Source of the DNA: Thalassotalea sediminis
GTDB taxonomy: Bacteria > Pseudomonadota > Gammaproteobacteria > Enterobacterales > Alteromonadaceae
Length of the DNA: 64,000 nt
Direction of reading: 5' to 3'
Assembly (NCBI RefSeq): GCF_030295915.1
Contig: NZ_AP027361.1
Coordinates: 3,224,001-3,288,000, forward strand
Part shown: in pieces, positions 30,270 to 39,904 of the stretch
Layout of the letters: each line of letters begins with the position of its first letter
How positions within the stretch are numbered: the first letter of the stretch is position 1
Notes under the pieces: generated by a model
Told to the model about the DNA's origin: nothing
Database searches by the model: none
Seen by the model: the letters and a program-made list of their open reading frames with translations, nothing else
Program-made: the position numbers and the translations under genes

Positions 30270-32855
30270 ATGCGTTCATTGAAAGCTAAGCTTATCTTTG
30301 CTTTTTTGTCAGCGATCATCATTCCCGCTTTTTTCACCGCATTTTTGACCGTGAAAGAAACAACATTTTTCGCTAAAGATTCTTTTAATAAAGCATTTAT
30401 TAACGAAGTAAAGCAAATCGATAATGGCATTAGCCTAATGTTCAAATTGATCGGTGATAATGTCACCTTATTAAGTAAGAACCCTCTATTTATTGCTGCT
30501 CACCAAGATCTCACACGCTACATGGATAGGCCAGCAACCTTGATAACACCGCTAGAAAATAGTCAAATTGAAGCTGAACTTTTTAAATTATTTACAGAAG
30601 TAGGTGAAAGTCTTACTGATTTGAGTTACGTCTATTTTGGCAGTCATCAAGGCGGATATTTACAATGGCCAGCAGGTAATATTACTGCAAATTATGATCC
30701 TCGACATCGGCCTTGGTATAAAACAGCTACAGCTAACGAGAACAACGTTGTTCGGGCACCTGCCTATTATTGGGCAGCAGATAACTCAACAATCATTTCT
30801 ACCGTTAAACAGATAAAAAATAATAGTGGTGAAGCGATTGGTGTCGTCGGCTTAGATGTATCTTTAGATAAACTTACTCAAATGCTAAGTCATATAAATT
30901 TTGGCTATAATGGCTCATTGCTCGTGATAGAAAATACTGGGCGAATACTCGCTGATACTCGTCAACCTAACAATAACTTTAAGTTTATTAAAGATATTGA
31001 AGGCGGTGTGTTTAAGTCGTTTACCGCTTCCCTTGCTAAACCAACAACTGTAAAAGTAACCATTAATAATGTTAATTATTTCGTCACGCAATACACCTCC
31101 CCTTTTTTAGATTGGATATTTATAGGCCTAGTACCAGAGGAAACTGTTAATCAAAGTGTTAATGAACTCGTAGACAACATTATCATCGTAAGCCTAATAA
31201 GCTTGGTTATTTTCGGTTTAACTGCCGTCGTTATTTCTCAGTATTTATCTAACATAATCACACACAAAGAAAAGCTACTGATAGACGCACGTGAACGCGC
31301 AGAACATGCTAATAAAGCGAAAAGTGAATTTCTTGCCAATATGAGCCATGAAATTAGAACGCCGCTAAACGGTGTTATTGGAATGACCCAATTATTGAGC
31401 AAAACAAAATTAGAAAAGGCGCAACAAGAAAAGCTGAGTACCATTGAGCATTCTGGCAAATTGTTAATGGCCATCATTAATGATGTACTCGATTTTTCAA
31501 AAGTTGAAGCCAATAAGTTAACGCTTCACCCCGTACCTACTGATATATCAGCACTTTTAACTGATGTAGTAATGACGCATCATGTAAACGCGCAAACGAA
31601 AAATTTAGAAATAATTATTAACACCGCGAAGCTTACGAAAACATCAGTACTTATTGACGATATTCGTCTTAGCCAAGTGCTAGGTAACCTCGTATCAAAT
31701 GCTGTTAAATTTACTGATTCAGGACACATTACGGTATGTTGTGAACCCATAGAACCAATCTCCGCTAGCCAAACTGTGTTAAAATTTAGCGTCACAGACA
31801 CTGGCATTGGGTTAACCGAAGATCAAATTAAATATATCTTCAATGTCTTTGAACAAGCAGATAATTCAACGACTCGACAATACGGTGGTACAGGATTAGG
31901 ATTGGCGCTGTCTAAATCTATTGTTGATGAAATGGGCGGTACACTCAATGTAACGTCAACACCTGCGATCGGTAGTTGCTTTTATTTCACGCTAATATGT
32001 CCATTGAGCGAACAACAAGCAACGGCGAAGCCAGCCGCATTAAAAAATCTCGCAAATAAGTTAGCAGTCATTGTTGATGATATTCAAGATAATCACGCTG
32101 TCGTAAATGGCTTTTGTGAGCTTTGGGGGATCACTACGATAAATTTTTATAAACCTAGCGACGCCATTCAGTGGTTTGCTGAGCAACGACTTACTACGCA
32201 ACAGGTGGACTTTTTAGTCCTCGACTTTAGTATGACAGAAATGGATGGCATTCAATTATTTGAGCGATTAGTGCCTTATTTAAAATCAAAGACAAAAACC
32301 CTTATGTTATCTTCAATTGATGACGACAAAATCACCCAACGCTGCTACCAACTTGGCTTTATTGATGTACTGTTTAAACCTGTATTAGAAGAAAAATTAG
32401 CGCAAAGCTTTTGTAAAAAGTCTAACGCTATCACGATAGAAGAAAATACCAAGCAATCTCAACTACTAGAACCGACATGTAAAAACCTACGTATTCTCGT
32501 TGTCGAAGATAATCGCATTAATTTTAAGGTTATTGAACAATACCTAACATCAATGCATTACCAAGTGACATGGGCAGAAAATGGTGAAAATGCGCTTAAA
32601 TTATTTCAGCAGCAGTCACCTTTTGATCTCGTGTTGATGGACTGCATGCTACCAGGTATTGATGGCTATCAAACAACAGAGGCTATTCGAACCTTTGAAC
32701 AGGCAACCACATTAAAACCGGTGACCATTATCGCGCTTACCGCAGATGCGACAGCTGAAAACAGACAACGATGTCTTGATGCAGGCATGAACGAATATAC
32801 AACTAAGCCAATTAACTTTACTGAGCTACAAGCATTGATTGATAAGTTAACTTAA
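30270..32855 (+). CDS. Hybrid sensor histidine kinase (dCache, HisKA, HATPase, two receivers)
   Basis: An 861-residue membrane kinase. TM1 (about 8-27) is followed by a periplasmic double Cache domain (about 35-290) with the hallmark [10 protein letters not shown], and TM2 at about 300-322. HisKA carries H360 in [13 protein letters not shown]; HATPase has [15 protein letters not shown] and [10 protein letters not shown]. There are two receiver domains, phospho-acceptors D652 (LVLDFSM) and D791 (LVLMDCM). Both receivers keep the acidic pair and lysine, and no HPt domain follows, so phosphotransfer needs a separate partner. dCache domains with this motif often bind amino acids, amines or organic acids. 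No response regulator gene is adjacent. Confidence 0.93.
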   Translation: MRSLKAKLIFAFLSAIIIPAFFTAFLTVKETTFFAKDSFNKAFINEVKQIDNGISLMFKLIGDNVTLLSKNPLFIAAHQDLTRYMDRPATLITPLENSQIEAELFKLFTEVGESLTDLSYVYFGSHQGGYLQWPAGNITANYDPRHRPWYKTATANENNVVRAPAYYWAADNSTIISTVKQIKNNSGEAIGVVGLDVSLDKLTQMLSHINFGYNGSLLVIENTGRILADTRQPNNNFKFIKDIEGGVFKSFTASLAKPTTVKVTINNVNYFVTQYTSPFLDWIFIGLVPEETVNQSVNELVDNIIIVSLISLVIFGLTAVVISQYLSNIITHKEKLLIDARERAEHANKAKSEFLANMSHEIRTPLNGVIGMTQLLSKTKLEKAQQEKLSTIEHSGKLLMAIINDVLDFSKVEANKLTLHPVPTDISALLTDVVMTHHVNAQTKNLEIIINTAKLTKTSVLIDDIRLSQVLGNLVSNAVKFTDSGHITVCCEPIEPISASQTVLKFSVTDTGIGLTEDQIKYIFNVFEQADNSTTRQYGGTGLGLALSKSIVDEMGGTLNVTSTPAIGSCFYFTLICPLSEQQATAKPAALKNLANKLAVIVDDIQDNHAVVNGFCELWGITTINFYKPSDAIQWFAEQRLTTQQVDFLVLDFSMTEMDGIQLFERLVPYLKSKTKTLMLSSIDDDKITQRCYQLGFIDVLFKPVLEEKLAQSFCKKSNAITIEENTKQSQLLEPTCKNLRILVVEDNRINFKVIEQYLTSMHYQVTWAENGENALKLFQQQSPFDLVLMDCMLPGIDGYQTTEAIRTFEQATTLKPVTIIALTADATAENRQRCLDAGMNEYTTKPINFTELQALIDKLT

Positions 32856-32878
32856 GGCTTAGCTATGATTACGAAAAA

Positions 32879-33802
32879 TTACTCAGCTAATAACGCTAAA
32901 AAGTTCAAACTTGGCGCAAAAAATGCGGCACCAGTTTCAGCTTGAGTATACTTTAACATATGATCAAAGTGTCCATTTTCATCACTTTCAATCATGCTTC
33001 TAAGCATTAATTCATAATGCTCAGGGGTATGGCAATAAGAAACAAACATTAAGCCTTGAAGCTTCATATCCCCATAGGGCATGCTTTGTCGTAAAATTTC
33101 TAAACTATTACCATCGGCATCTTTTAAATTGGTACGTTTAATATGAGATGTAGGTAACTTATTTTCCGAAGTATACTCTTCGTTATCAATTTTTGTACGC
33201 GCAAAAACGTCTTCTTGCTCCTTAACTTTCAACGTATTCCACAAGTTTAAATTATGTTTATAACGCTGAATATGTAAATAGCTGCCCGCTGCAAAATCTG
33301 CATCTTGCTCATTACTTATTAGTGCAACTTCTCTGCGATGTCTGCCTTGTGGATTCTCAGTACCATCAACAAAACCCGTTAAATCGCGCCCATCTAAAAA
33401 CCTAAAACTACGCACCTGCTCGGCTAGTTCTACACCGTCAGACAGCAGCGAACAGACCTTTTCAGCAACGATATGATTAACATCTGCGCGATCACTGCGA
33501 ACCTCAACATATAAGTCATAATTCACCGAAGGTGCGATACGATCATCACATTTAATTTCTTCAAAAGAGCGTAACATTTGGGGGCGAGCTTGAGGCCAAA
33601 TTTCATCCCAGTAATTAGCGCCAATGGCAACAACCCCTGTTAAATTTGCCTCGGAAAATCGATCAGCGTATTTATCAAATAATGCAGGTAATCGCGAGAG
33701 CGCTTGTTTTATGTGAGCATTCTTGTCATCAAGCACGTTAAATAGTAAATAATAACCATGTAGGCTAGGCTCAGCACAAATACCAAATTGTTCTCTTGCC
33801 AT
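32879..33802 (-). CDS. Dyp-type peroxidase (YfeX-like)
   Basis: A 307-residue haem peroxidase. It has the Dyp signature FVDGTENP (catalytic aspartate) followed by a conserved R/H stretch, a proximal histidine region in SHIKRTNLKD, and the C-terminal FVSYCHTPEHYELML. No Tat signal is present, so it is cytoplasmic like YfeX/class P enzymes. Such enzymes oxidise dyes, phenols or porphyrinogens with hydrogen peroxide; the native substrate is unknown. I chose the ATG at 33802 because the in-frame TTG at 33817 adds five unlike residues. No encapsulin gene is adjacent. Confidence 0.9.
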   Translation of the reverse strand: MAREQFGICAEPSLHGYYLLFNVLDDKNAHIKQALSRLPALFDKYADRFSEANLTGVVAIGANYWDEIWPQARPQMLRSFEEIKCDDRIAPSVNYDLYVEVRSDRADVNHIVAEKVCSLLSDGVELAEQVRSFRFLDGRDLTGFVDGTENPQGRHRREVALISNEQDADFAAGSYLHIQRYKHNLNLWNTLKVKEQEDVFARTKIDNEEYTSENKLPTSHIKRTNLKDADGNSLEILRQSMPYGDMKLQGLMFVSYCHTPEHYELMLRSMIESDENGHFDHMLKYTQAETGAAFFAPSLNFLALLAE

Positions 33803-33875
33803 TATATTGATTCTCAAAAAAGCTAATGTCTTAATAGTACACGATTTTAACGCTATTTTTATAATAGTGATACAT

Positions 33876-33910
33876 AAAAAAAGACCAACACACTGTGTTG
33901 GTCTTTATCA
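33876..33910 (-). terminator. Terminator after amtB
   Basis: AAAGACCAACA pairs with TGTTGGTCTTT (between 33880 and 33906), with seven T following in the minus direction. Confidence 0.78.
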
Positions 33911-33929
33911 AATTTGTCTTTATACAAGC

Positions 33930-35195
33930 TTAGCCACGGTAAAACTCTGGGTAAGCTTCTAAACCACAATCAGACTTATCAACACCTTCATACTCTTCTT
34001 CTTCACTCACTCGAATACCAAAGGTTGCTTTTAAGGCGTACCACACAACAAAGCTCGTTGCGAATACCCATACAAAGATAGTCGCTGCACCAATTATTTG
34101 GCCAGAGAAGCTTGCGCCATCGTTAGTAAGTGGTACCAGAAGTAAACCTAACAAACCTACAACGCCGTGCACTGAGATTGCACCAACGGGGTCATCTATT
34201 TTCAATTTATCCAAACCAACAATTGAAAACACTACAACAATACCACCTAAGGCGCCAAAGATTGTAGCCTGCAATGCTGTAGGCGTTGACGGTTCTGCAG
34301 TAATCGCTACTAAGCCCGCTAACGCACCATTTAGTGCCATTGTTAGATCCGCTTTCTTAAAGAGAATTTTAGCCAAAATTAACGCAGCAACTGCACCACC
34401 AGCTGCAGCGGCATTAGTGTTTAAAAACACCATAGCAACTGAATGTGAGTTACCAATGTCTCCAAGTTTCAACACAGAGCCACCGTTAAAACCAAACCAC
34501 CCCATCCATAAAATGAAAGTACCTAATGTTGCTAAAGGCAAGTTTGCACCAGGGATAGCGTTAACTTTACCATTTTCGCCATATTTACCTTTACGAGCAC
34601 CAAGTAACAATACGCCAGCTAAAGCAGCAGCAGCACCCGCCATATGAACAATGCCTGAGCCTGCGAAATCTGAGAAGCCAAGGTCACCTAAGGTATATAG
34701 GCCAAACACCGCGTTTCCGCCCCATGTCCAGCTACCTTCCATTGGGTAGATAACGGCCGTTAATACAACAGCAAACATTAAAAATGACCATAGTTTCATA
34801 CGCTCTGCAACCGCACCAGAAACAATTGACATTGCTGTCGCAACGAATACAACTTGGAAGAAAAAGTCAGAAGCAGCAGAATAAATTGCGCCGCCAGTAA
34901 AGCCATCTTCACGACCAGCAAAATCTTTTAATACCGCGTCAGCATCTACGGTTTCGATGCCTGATAATAAAAAGCCACCGCCATACATAATTTCATAGCC
35001 GCAAATCAAATACATAATGCAAGATATTGAGTATAACGCGACGTTTTTAGTGAGTATTTCTGTTGTGTTTTTAGCGCGAACAAGACCGGCTTCTAGCATC
35101 GAAAAGCCAGCTGCCATCCACATCACTAATGCACCACATACGAGGAAATAAAAAGTATCCATCGCGTATTGTAGATGAAAAATATTCTGTTCCAT
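33930..35195 (-). CDS. amtB: Ammonium transporter AmtB
   Basis: A 421-residue membrane protein with eleven predicted helices of the Amt family. The opening GALVMWMAAGFSMLEAGLVRAKN is shortened relative to E. coli and has no cleavable signal. The twin pore histidines lie in IVHMAGAAAALAG and SVHGVVGLLG, and GWFGFNGGS is present. It conducts ammonium into the cell as a trimer and is closed by GlnK. It lies 13 bases downstream of glnK in the same operon, behind a nitrogen-controlled promoter region. Confidence 0.96.
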   Translation of the reverse strand: MEQNIFHLQYAMDTFYFLVCGALVMWMAAGFSMLEAGLVRAKNTTEILTKNVALYSISCIMYLICGYEIMYGGGFLLSGIETVDADAVLKDFAGREDGFTGGAIYSAASDFFFQVVFVATAMSIVSGAVAERMKLWSFLMFAVVLTAVIYPMEGSWTWGGNAVFGLYTLGDLGFSDFAGSGIVHMAGAAAALAGVLLLGARKGKYGENGKVNAIPGANLPLATLGTFILWMGWFGFNGGSVLKLGDIGNSHSVAMVFLNTNAAAAGGAVAALILAKILFKKADLTMALNGALAGLVAITAEPSTPTALQATIFGALGGIVVVFSIVGLDKLKIDDPVGAISVHGVVGLLGLLLVPLTNDGASFSGQIIGAATIFVWVFATSFVVWYALKATFGIRVSEEEEYEGVDKSDCGLEAYPEFYRG

Positions 35196-35208
35196 TATTA
35201 TTTACCCC

Positions 35209-35550
<342 letters not shown>

Positions 35551-35580
35551 TTACCCCTAGTTATTGTTTGCTAATGATTA

Positions 35581-35596
35581 TTCAATCGTTGTGCCA
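35581..35596 (-). promoter_or_regulatory. Sigma-54 type promoter of glnK-amtB
   Basis: Read on the minus strand the sequence is TGGCACAACGATTGAA: a perfect -24 element TGGCAC, five bases, then TTGAA where TTGCA is the -12 consensus. The one deviation is the C of the -12 GC. It ends about 34 bases before the glnK ATG. Confidence 0.55.
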
Positions 35597-35658
35597 ACTG
35601 AAATACAGAAAAAAATTCAATAACTTAACTAAAAGTTAGAAAATAAATGGCAACTAAT

Positions 35659-35675
35659 TGCACAAACTTGGTGCG
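35659..35675 (-). promoter_or_regulatory. NtrC binding site upstream of glnK
   Basis: TGCACAAACTTGGTGCG matches the 17-base NtrC pattern (TGCACC, four bases, TGGTGCA) except at two positions. It lies about 65 bases upstream of the sigma-54-like element, a normal enhancer distance. Confidence 0.55.
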
Positions 35676-35690
35676 CAGAAATTATCAATA

Positions 35691-35707
35691 AGTTTGCTTT
35701 TGGTGCA
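35691..35707 (-). promoter_or_regulatory. Possible second NtrC half-site
   Basis: The right half TTTTGGTGCA is perfect while the left half is degenerate. Its centre is 32 bases from the first site, about three helical turns, as in paired NtrC enhancers. Confidence 0.35.
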
Positions 35708-35801
35708 GAGAAATTTGAATAAGAAATATGCAATGATTTTTAATTCTCAAGCGGGATTTTCACACTGATTAACTGCCTGAGAGTTAAAAGTAATAAACAT
35801 C

Positions 35802-35825
35802 AAAAAAGCCAGCAGGTGCTGGCTT
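35802..35825 (-). terminator. Terminator after the first HDOD gene
   Basis: AAGCCAGCA (35806-35814) pairs with TGCTGGCTT (35817-35825), with a T run in the minus direction. Confidence 0.75.
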
Positions 35826-35852
35826 AGGGTAATTAAAAAAACGATGTATTTG

Positions 35853-36698
35853 TTAATAGATCATGGCAGCACTCGGGTTAAGTATTGCCAAAATCGCTAA
35901 TCTTTCCATATCACAGAAATTATTAGCACTTGCAATTACACTAGCATTTAAATTTATCTCATGCATTTTGGCATCTGATAACACTTTATCCCGATCATGC
36001 TGTTTGCATTGATGATTTAGCAACATCATTCTTTTAGCGATAAAAAGTAACTTGGTTTCGATTGTACAGTGTTCAAAATCATCTTGATCTTGAAAGCGAA
36101 TCGGTTCAATTAAGCTGTATGGAAGTTGCCATAATTTCAACAACTCTCCTGTACAATCTGCATAACTAAAACCAAACATATCACGCTGTTTTAGCCAAGG
36201 AAGCTCTCCCGAGGCAATATGTCGAGCTTTTTTAACTTGTTCAGGCACAAACTGCTGTAAGACCAACTCACCTAGATTATGCATTAAACCTAAAATAAAT
36301 AACCTTTCAGCATTCGGTAGCTTAAGCTGAAACCCAAGATATTTGATAATCAATGCACAGTCGACACTGCTTTCCCAAAACGCATCTAGAAATTCAGGCT
36401 CTGCCTTAATGTCTTTAAATGCTTTAGTCGTAAAATACGCAATTACCAAGTTATAAACTTCGGTAATACCGAGTACCAGTACGGCTTTAGAGATGGTGTC
36501 GATTTTTCCAGGGTAATTAAAAAAGGAGCTATTGGCTAACTTTAAAATAGTGCCGGCTAATGCCGGATCCAATAAAATAACGTCAGCAATATCATCTATT
36601 GTTGAAGCCTCGTCATCGATTAACTCTTTAATTCTGACAAAGGAATCAGATAAAACAAATATTTCATTAGCTTTCTCAGCGTAATCTAAAGCTTCCAT
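35853..36698 (-). CDS. HDOD domain protein (first paralogue)
   Basis: A 281-residue cytosolic protein made almost entirely of one HDOD domain. Its conserved parts are DIADVILLDPALAGTILKLANSSFF, ISKAVLVLGITEVYNLV and a shortened metal-site region (GLMHNLGELVL). The HD metal ligands are incomplete, as in all HDOD proteins, which act as signalling scaffolds rather than phosphohydrolases. The ATG at 36698 has AAGGT upstream; a GTG 15 bases earlier is also possible. A second gene at 44000-44842 has the same layout. The partner system is unknown. Confidence 0.85.
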   Translation of the reverse strand: MEALDYAEKANEIFVLSDSFVRIKELIDDEASTIDDIADVILLDPALAGTILKLANSSFFNYPGKIDTISKAVLVLGITEVYNLVIAYFTTKAFKDIKAEPEFLDAFWESSVDCALIIKYLGFQLKLPNAERLFILGLMHNLGELVLQQFVPEQVKKARHIASGELPWLKQRDMFGFSYADCTGELLKLWQLPYSLIEPIRFQDQDDFEHCTIETKLLFIAKRMMLLNHQCKQHDRDKVLSDAKMHEINLNASVIASANNFCDMERLAILAILNPSAAMIY

Positions 36699-36825
36699 AT
36701 TGCTACCTTGCACCTTTGAAACAATTAACTATTGAACACTCAATATACACAACAAAATACTCCAGTTGGTTTTATAAGTTGTCACTTTCTTTGATTATAG
36801 ACCGAATTTTACTTACTGCAGGATA

Positions 36826-37662
36826 TTATCCAACTTTTGCATCGACATGATACGACGTAAATTTTCTGATATTTATCACCCCTGTATCAAAAATAAGATA
36901 CTGGCCTTTAATGCCCTGTAATATTCCTGAAACCTCAGGTGTTTTATCAAAATTAAAAGAAGAAACCTTTGTTGGATACTGAATAATTGGGAAAGACAAA
37001 TCAACCACCGACTCATTCAACGATTCAATAGCATCTTCACCGTAAGTTAATGCTAACTCAGCAAGTTTTTCTGCGATCAACGGTTTCAATTCGGTCGCTT
37101 TTTGTTGCAAATCAACCTCTACCGTATCGCCTTTGAGCATCGCTCGCCAGTTCGTTTTATCAGCGATATGTTGCGCTAACGCTACTTCAACTAACCCCGA
37201 TTGAAGGCGGGAGCTAACCTTAAAAATAGGCAATGCCTGCGTTGCTCCTTGATCTATCCAACGAGTCGGTATTTGTGTTTCCCGGGTAATACCTACTTTT
37301 ATACCTGAAGTATTCGCTAAATAAACATAATGCGGAATAAAGCAATGTTGCTCACCCCACTCAGGTTCTCTGCATGTGCCTAAATGAAAATGGCAGGTTT
37401 CTGGCTTCATAATACACATATCACACTGCGCTAGTTTCTGCATACAAGGAAAGCAAAAGCCCTGAGAATAGCTTTTTTTAGTTTTCCTACCACAATGTTG
37501 GCAACTAATATGTTGATGAAACGTTATGGTAAGTTGCTTACCAATAACATCATTTAATGGTAATAATTCCTCACCAATAGGTAATTGATAACTTACATTG
37601 CCCTGTTTGGAAAGTGTCGCCGTCATTTTTCTTAACGGACCCGCTGATATTTGCATAACCAT
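36826..37662 (-). CDS. DUF2797 family protein with a Cys-rich zinc-finger-like part
   Basis: A 278-residue protein. After a short beta-rich start comes a cysteine cluster (about 55-110) with CQHCG, CFPC, CDMC and more cysteines, likely binding zinc. It is followed by YVYLANTSGIKVGITR and RWIDQGA, which recall the core of GIY-YIG nucleases. The rest has segments such as NWRAMLKGD typical of DUF2797. Function is not established. I chose the ATG at 37662; an upstream TTG and a downstream ATG (37656) are close alternatives. It is divergent from a gene for a true GIY-YIG protein, 70 bases away. Confidence 0.8.
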   Translation of the reverse strand: MVMQISAGPLRKMTATLSKQGNVSYQLPIGEELLPLNDVIGKQLTITFHQHISCQHCGRKTKKSYSQGFCFPCMQKLAQCDMCIMKPETCHFHLGTCREPEWGEQHCFIPHYVYLANTSGIKVGITRETQIPTRWIDQGATQALPIFKVSSRLQSGLVEVALAQHIADKTNWRAMLKGDTVEVDLQQKATELKPLIAEKLAELALTYGEDAIESLNESVVDLSFPIIQYPTKVSSFNFDKTPEVSGILQGIKGQYLIFDTGVINIRKFTSYHVDAKVG

Positions 37663-37732
37663 CTTCAATTTATGTTATTTTCCCTACATGTTAAGTAAAA
37701 CCGTCAATCAATAGCAAGTTAAGAATTTCACA

Positions 37733-38017
37733 ATGACAGTCCCTTCCCTTTGGTATGTTTATTTGGTGCGCTGTGCAGATAACAGTTTATATGCTGGTGT
37801 TACAACAGATATCAGTCGTAGAATCAATGAACATAACCACACCAATAAAGGAGCTAAGTATACACGTGTGCGCCGCCCTGTATCTTTAGCATACGTAGAA
37901 CATGCAGCTAATCGTCAAGCAGCTTGCCAACGGGAATACAGCCTACGAAAACTTCCGAAAAAGAAAAAAGAGCTACTTGTTTGCCAATACCAAAACAACA
38001 ATACAGTACAACTGTAA
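37733..38017 (+). CDS. GIY-YIG endonuclease-like protein (UPF0213/YhbQ family)
   Basis: A 94-residue single-domain protein with the GIY-YIG core. WYVYLVRCADNSLYAGVTTD supplies the two tyrosine motifs, split here as YVYLVRC and YAGVT. RRINEHN carries the catalytic arginine region, and KGAKYTRVRRPV precedes a glutamate-containing helix (REYSLRKLPKKKKEL). E. coli YhbQ is a small nuclease acting on damaged or structured DNA. Short and stand-alone, unlike UvrC or homing enzymes. Confidence 0.9.
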   Translation: MTVPSLWYVYLVRCADNSLYAGVTTDISRRINEHNHTNKGAKYTRVRRPVSLAYVEHAANRQAACQREYSLRKLPKKKKELLVCQYQNNNTVQL

Positions 38018-38138
38018 GCTCAACCCTTATTTTTACTGGTCTGCTTAGTTAGTAGATGCTAATAAAAATTTTCGATTTTTCGATGCAATACTGATAGAAT
38101 GCGTCGGTTTTTTATTAGAAGTACCTGAAGAACTACCT

Positions 38139-38846
38139 ATGTATTTAGAAAAATATTGTCATGAACATGACGGCAAAATAAGTTTTAGCCGAGAACAGGC
38201 AAGTGCCTTCGCAAAAAACATAGCGGATGATTTTAATCCACTGCATGATGTTGATGCGAAAAGGTTTTGTGTACCAGGCGACTTATTGTTTGCTTTAACG
38301 CTAGAAACTTCTGGTTTATCTCAAGAAATGAAATTCACCTTTTCGGGCATGGTTTCTGAGGGCGTTGCATTAACTTTTCCAAGTAACATTGAAGGAAAAG
38401 CAGCGATTGTTGACGACAACAACAAAGAATACTTAACCATAGAAGCCAGTGGCGAAAAAACTAAAGATACCTCAATTACCGCCGCGCTAACCAGTGCTTA
38501 CGTTGAGTTCTCAGGCCATACATTTCCTCATATTCTCGTAGAATTAATGAAGAAAAACCACGTGATGATCAATCCAACACGACCAATGGTGATGTATGAA
38601 AGCATGACTATTCATTTAAATTCACTGTCATTTGAAGATGTAAAACTCGTTTTAGCTAAAACAGATTTAAAAATTGATGGTAAACGCGGCGTCGCTGACT
38701 TAATGTTTAATTTATACGATGGCGAAACGGTCATTGGTCATGGAAAAAAACACATGCTATTAAGCGGTTTACGTCCTTATGAGCAAGCAGTTATAGACGA
38801 CATCGTTCAAGTATATATTGATAAGAAACGTCAACACATAAAATAA
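38139..38846 (+). CDS. DUF3581 family protein
   Basis: A 235-residue protein. The conserved opening FAKNIADDFNPLHDVDAKRF followed by VPGDLLFAL resembles the catalytic loop of MaoC-type hot-dog enzymes (a D-x-N-P-x-H arrangement, here DDFNPLHD). The family, DUF3581, is widespread in Alteromonadales and Vibrionales and uncharacterised. No signal peptide or membrane helix. A link to acyl-CoA or fatty acid chemistry is inference from the hot-dog-like motif only. Confidence 0.8.
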   Translation: MYLEKYCHEHDGKISFSREQASAFAKNIADDFNPLHDVDAKRFCVPGDLLFALTLETSGLSQEMKFTFSGMVSEGVALTFPSNIEGKAAIVDDNNKEYLTIEASGEKTKDTSITAALTSAYVEFSGHTFPHILVELMKKNHVMINPTRPMVMYESMTIHLNSLSFEDVKLVLAKTDLKIDGKRGVADLMFNLYDGETVIGHGKKHMLLSGLRPYEQAVIDDIVQVYIDKKRQHIK

Positions 38847-38851
38847 CGAAA

Positions 38852-38895
38852 ATCGCGAATAATGCTTTCTATCCTTATTCGCGATGCTTTTTTTT
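38852..38895 (+). terminator. Terminator after the DUF3581 gene
   Basis: ATCGCGAATAA (38852-38862) pairs with TTATTCGCGAT (38875-38885), then GC and eight T. The right arm overlaps the 3' end of the convergent PGPGW gene. Confidence 0.7.
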
Positions 38896-39108
38896 CAATA
38901 GCCAACCATCGAGTTTAACGGCCTTATTACGAATAGTGCGCTGACTTTTCTTTAATAATTTTTGTGCCCAAACATATTTCGTACTTAACAATGCCAACCC
39001 TAATGGAATAAAAATTATCGCGGGTCCCGGTAACAAAATAAACAACACACCAACGGCACATAATAAAAAACCACTTACGATAAATAATGACGACTTAATG
39101 CTTTTCAC
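38875..39108 (-). CDS. Small PGPGW-type membrane protein
   Basis: A 77-residue protein with two closely spaced membrane helices (about 8-26 and 28-44) and the LLPGPAIIFIPLGLALLS segment that defines the PGPGW putative transmembrane family. A basic tail (KKKHRE) should stay in the cytoplasm. The start is a GTG at 39108 preceded by a strong GGAGG. Function unknown. It belongs to neither neighbouring operon. Confidence 0.78.
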   Translation of the reverse strand: MKSIKSSLFIVSGFLLCAVGVLFILLPGPAIIFIPLGLALLSTKYVWAQKLLKKSQRTIRNKAVKLDGWLLKKKHRE

Positions 39109-39269
39109 CTCAACCTCCAGACATACTTACAGCATTATCTTTAACATTAAGCAAACATCGAACCAATAACTAACCAATTGAAAAATATAACATTAAAAAC
39201 AGCACTTTCAATTAAACATCGTTAATATCACAAGTAATAAGTCATTTTGACTAATCATTTAGCCACATT

Positions 39270-39746
39270 TCATTGCTGCTCAAACAATCTTTGTTGTCTT
39301 TGTTCATCTCGTAAACAAGCAGCAAAAATGGCAAGATTACTCGGTGACTTACATTCGGCTTTGGGTTGATAAAAATCTAGCCAAGCTTGTTGTTTTATTC
39401 CAGGATACTTTGCTTTAATAGTGACGTTACTTGTTAACGGTTTAAAGGCATTATCTTGGACCGTAATCGTTCTTTTTCTGGCGTTACTTAACGCTTTTTT
39501 ATTGCCTTCTTTTGCTATTTTTCGTGAAGATTTTTTCTTTAATTTTCCACGCTTACAATCCCACCATTTGTCATAAGCATTACGTTCTTTCTTTGCTAAT
39601 TTAACACCTTGTGCAGCACTATAGCCCGCGCGCATTTTTGCTTGAATATTATGTAAAGTATTTAAATATGACTGACAGTTAGCTTTAGCTATGACAGACG
39701 GGCTTACACCCATTAAAAACAAAAATAATAGAGGTACTGTTTTCAT
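39270..39746 (-). CDS. Exported basic protein of unknown function
   Basis: A 158-residue protein with a signal peptide (cleavage after VIA, before KANCQSYLNTLH). I chose the ATG at 39746 because AAAGGA precedes it; the frame extends 11 codons upstream without a conserved look. The mature part is lysine/arginine rich with helices (NIQAKMRAGYSAAQGVKLAK) and four cysteines, in pairs that could bridge (CQSY, WWDCKRG, AECKS, AACLR). No family recognised. Confidence 0.6.
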   Translation of the reverse strand: MKTVPLLFLFLMGVSPSVIAKANCQSYLNTLHNIQAKMRAGYSAAQGVKLAKKERNAYDKWWDCKRGKLKKKSSRKIAKEGNKKALSNARKRTITVQDNAFKPLTSNVTIKAKYPGIKQQAWLDFYQPKAECKSPSNLAIFAACLRDEQRQQRLFEQQ

Positions 39747-39904
39747 ATGCCAATTCCTTTTGGACAATAAACTTGCCAATGAGTCTAGTACAAGAAATCA
39801 CGCTTATTCGCATAAATTTAGATCTCTTCTATACTCTACAAAAATTTTAACGCTTATCTAAAGATTCTAAGAACACTCTCCATATACGAACAAGGATGTT
39901 CATC

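Noticed and set aside
35648..35662. Plus-strand TGGCAACTAATTGCA resembling a sigma-54 promoter
   Set aside because: The distance between GG and GC is one base too short and no plus-strand gene follows.
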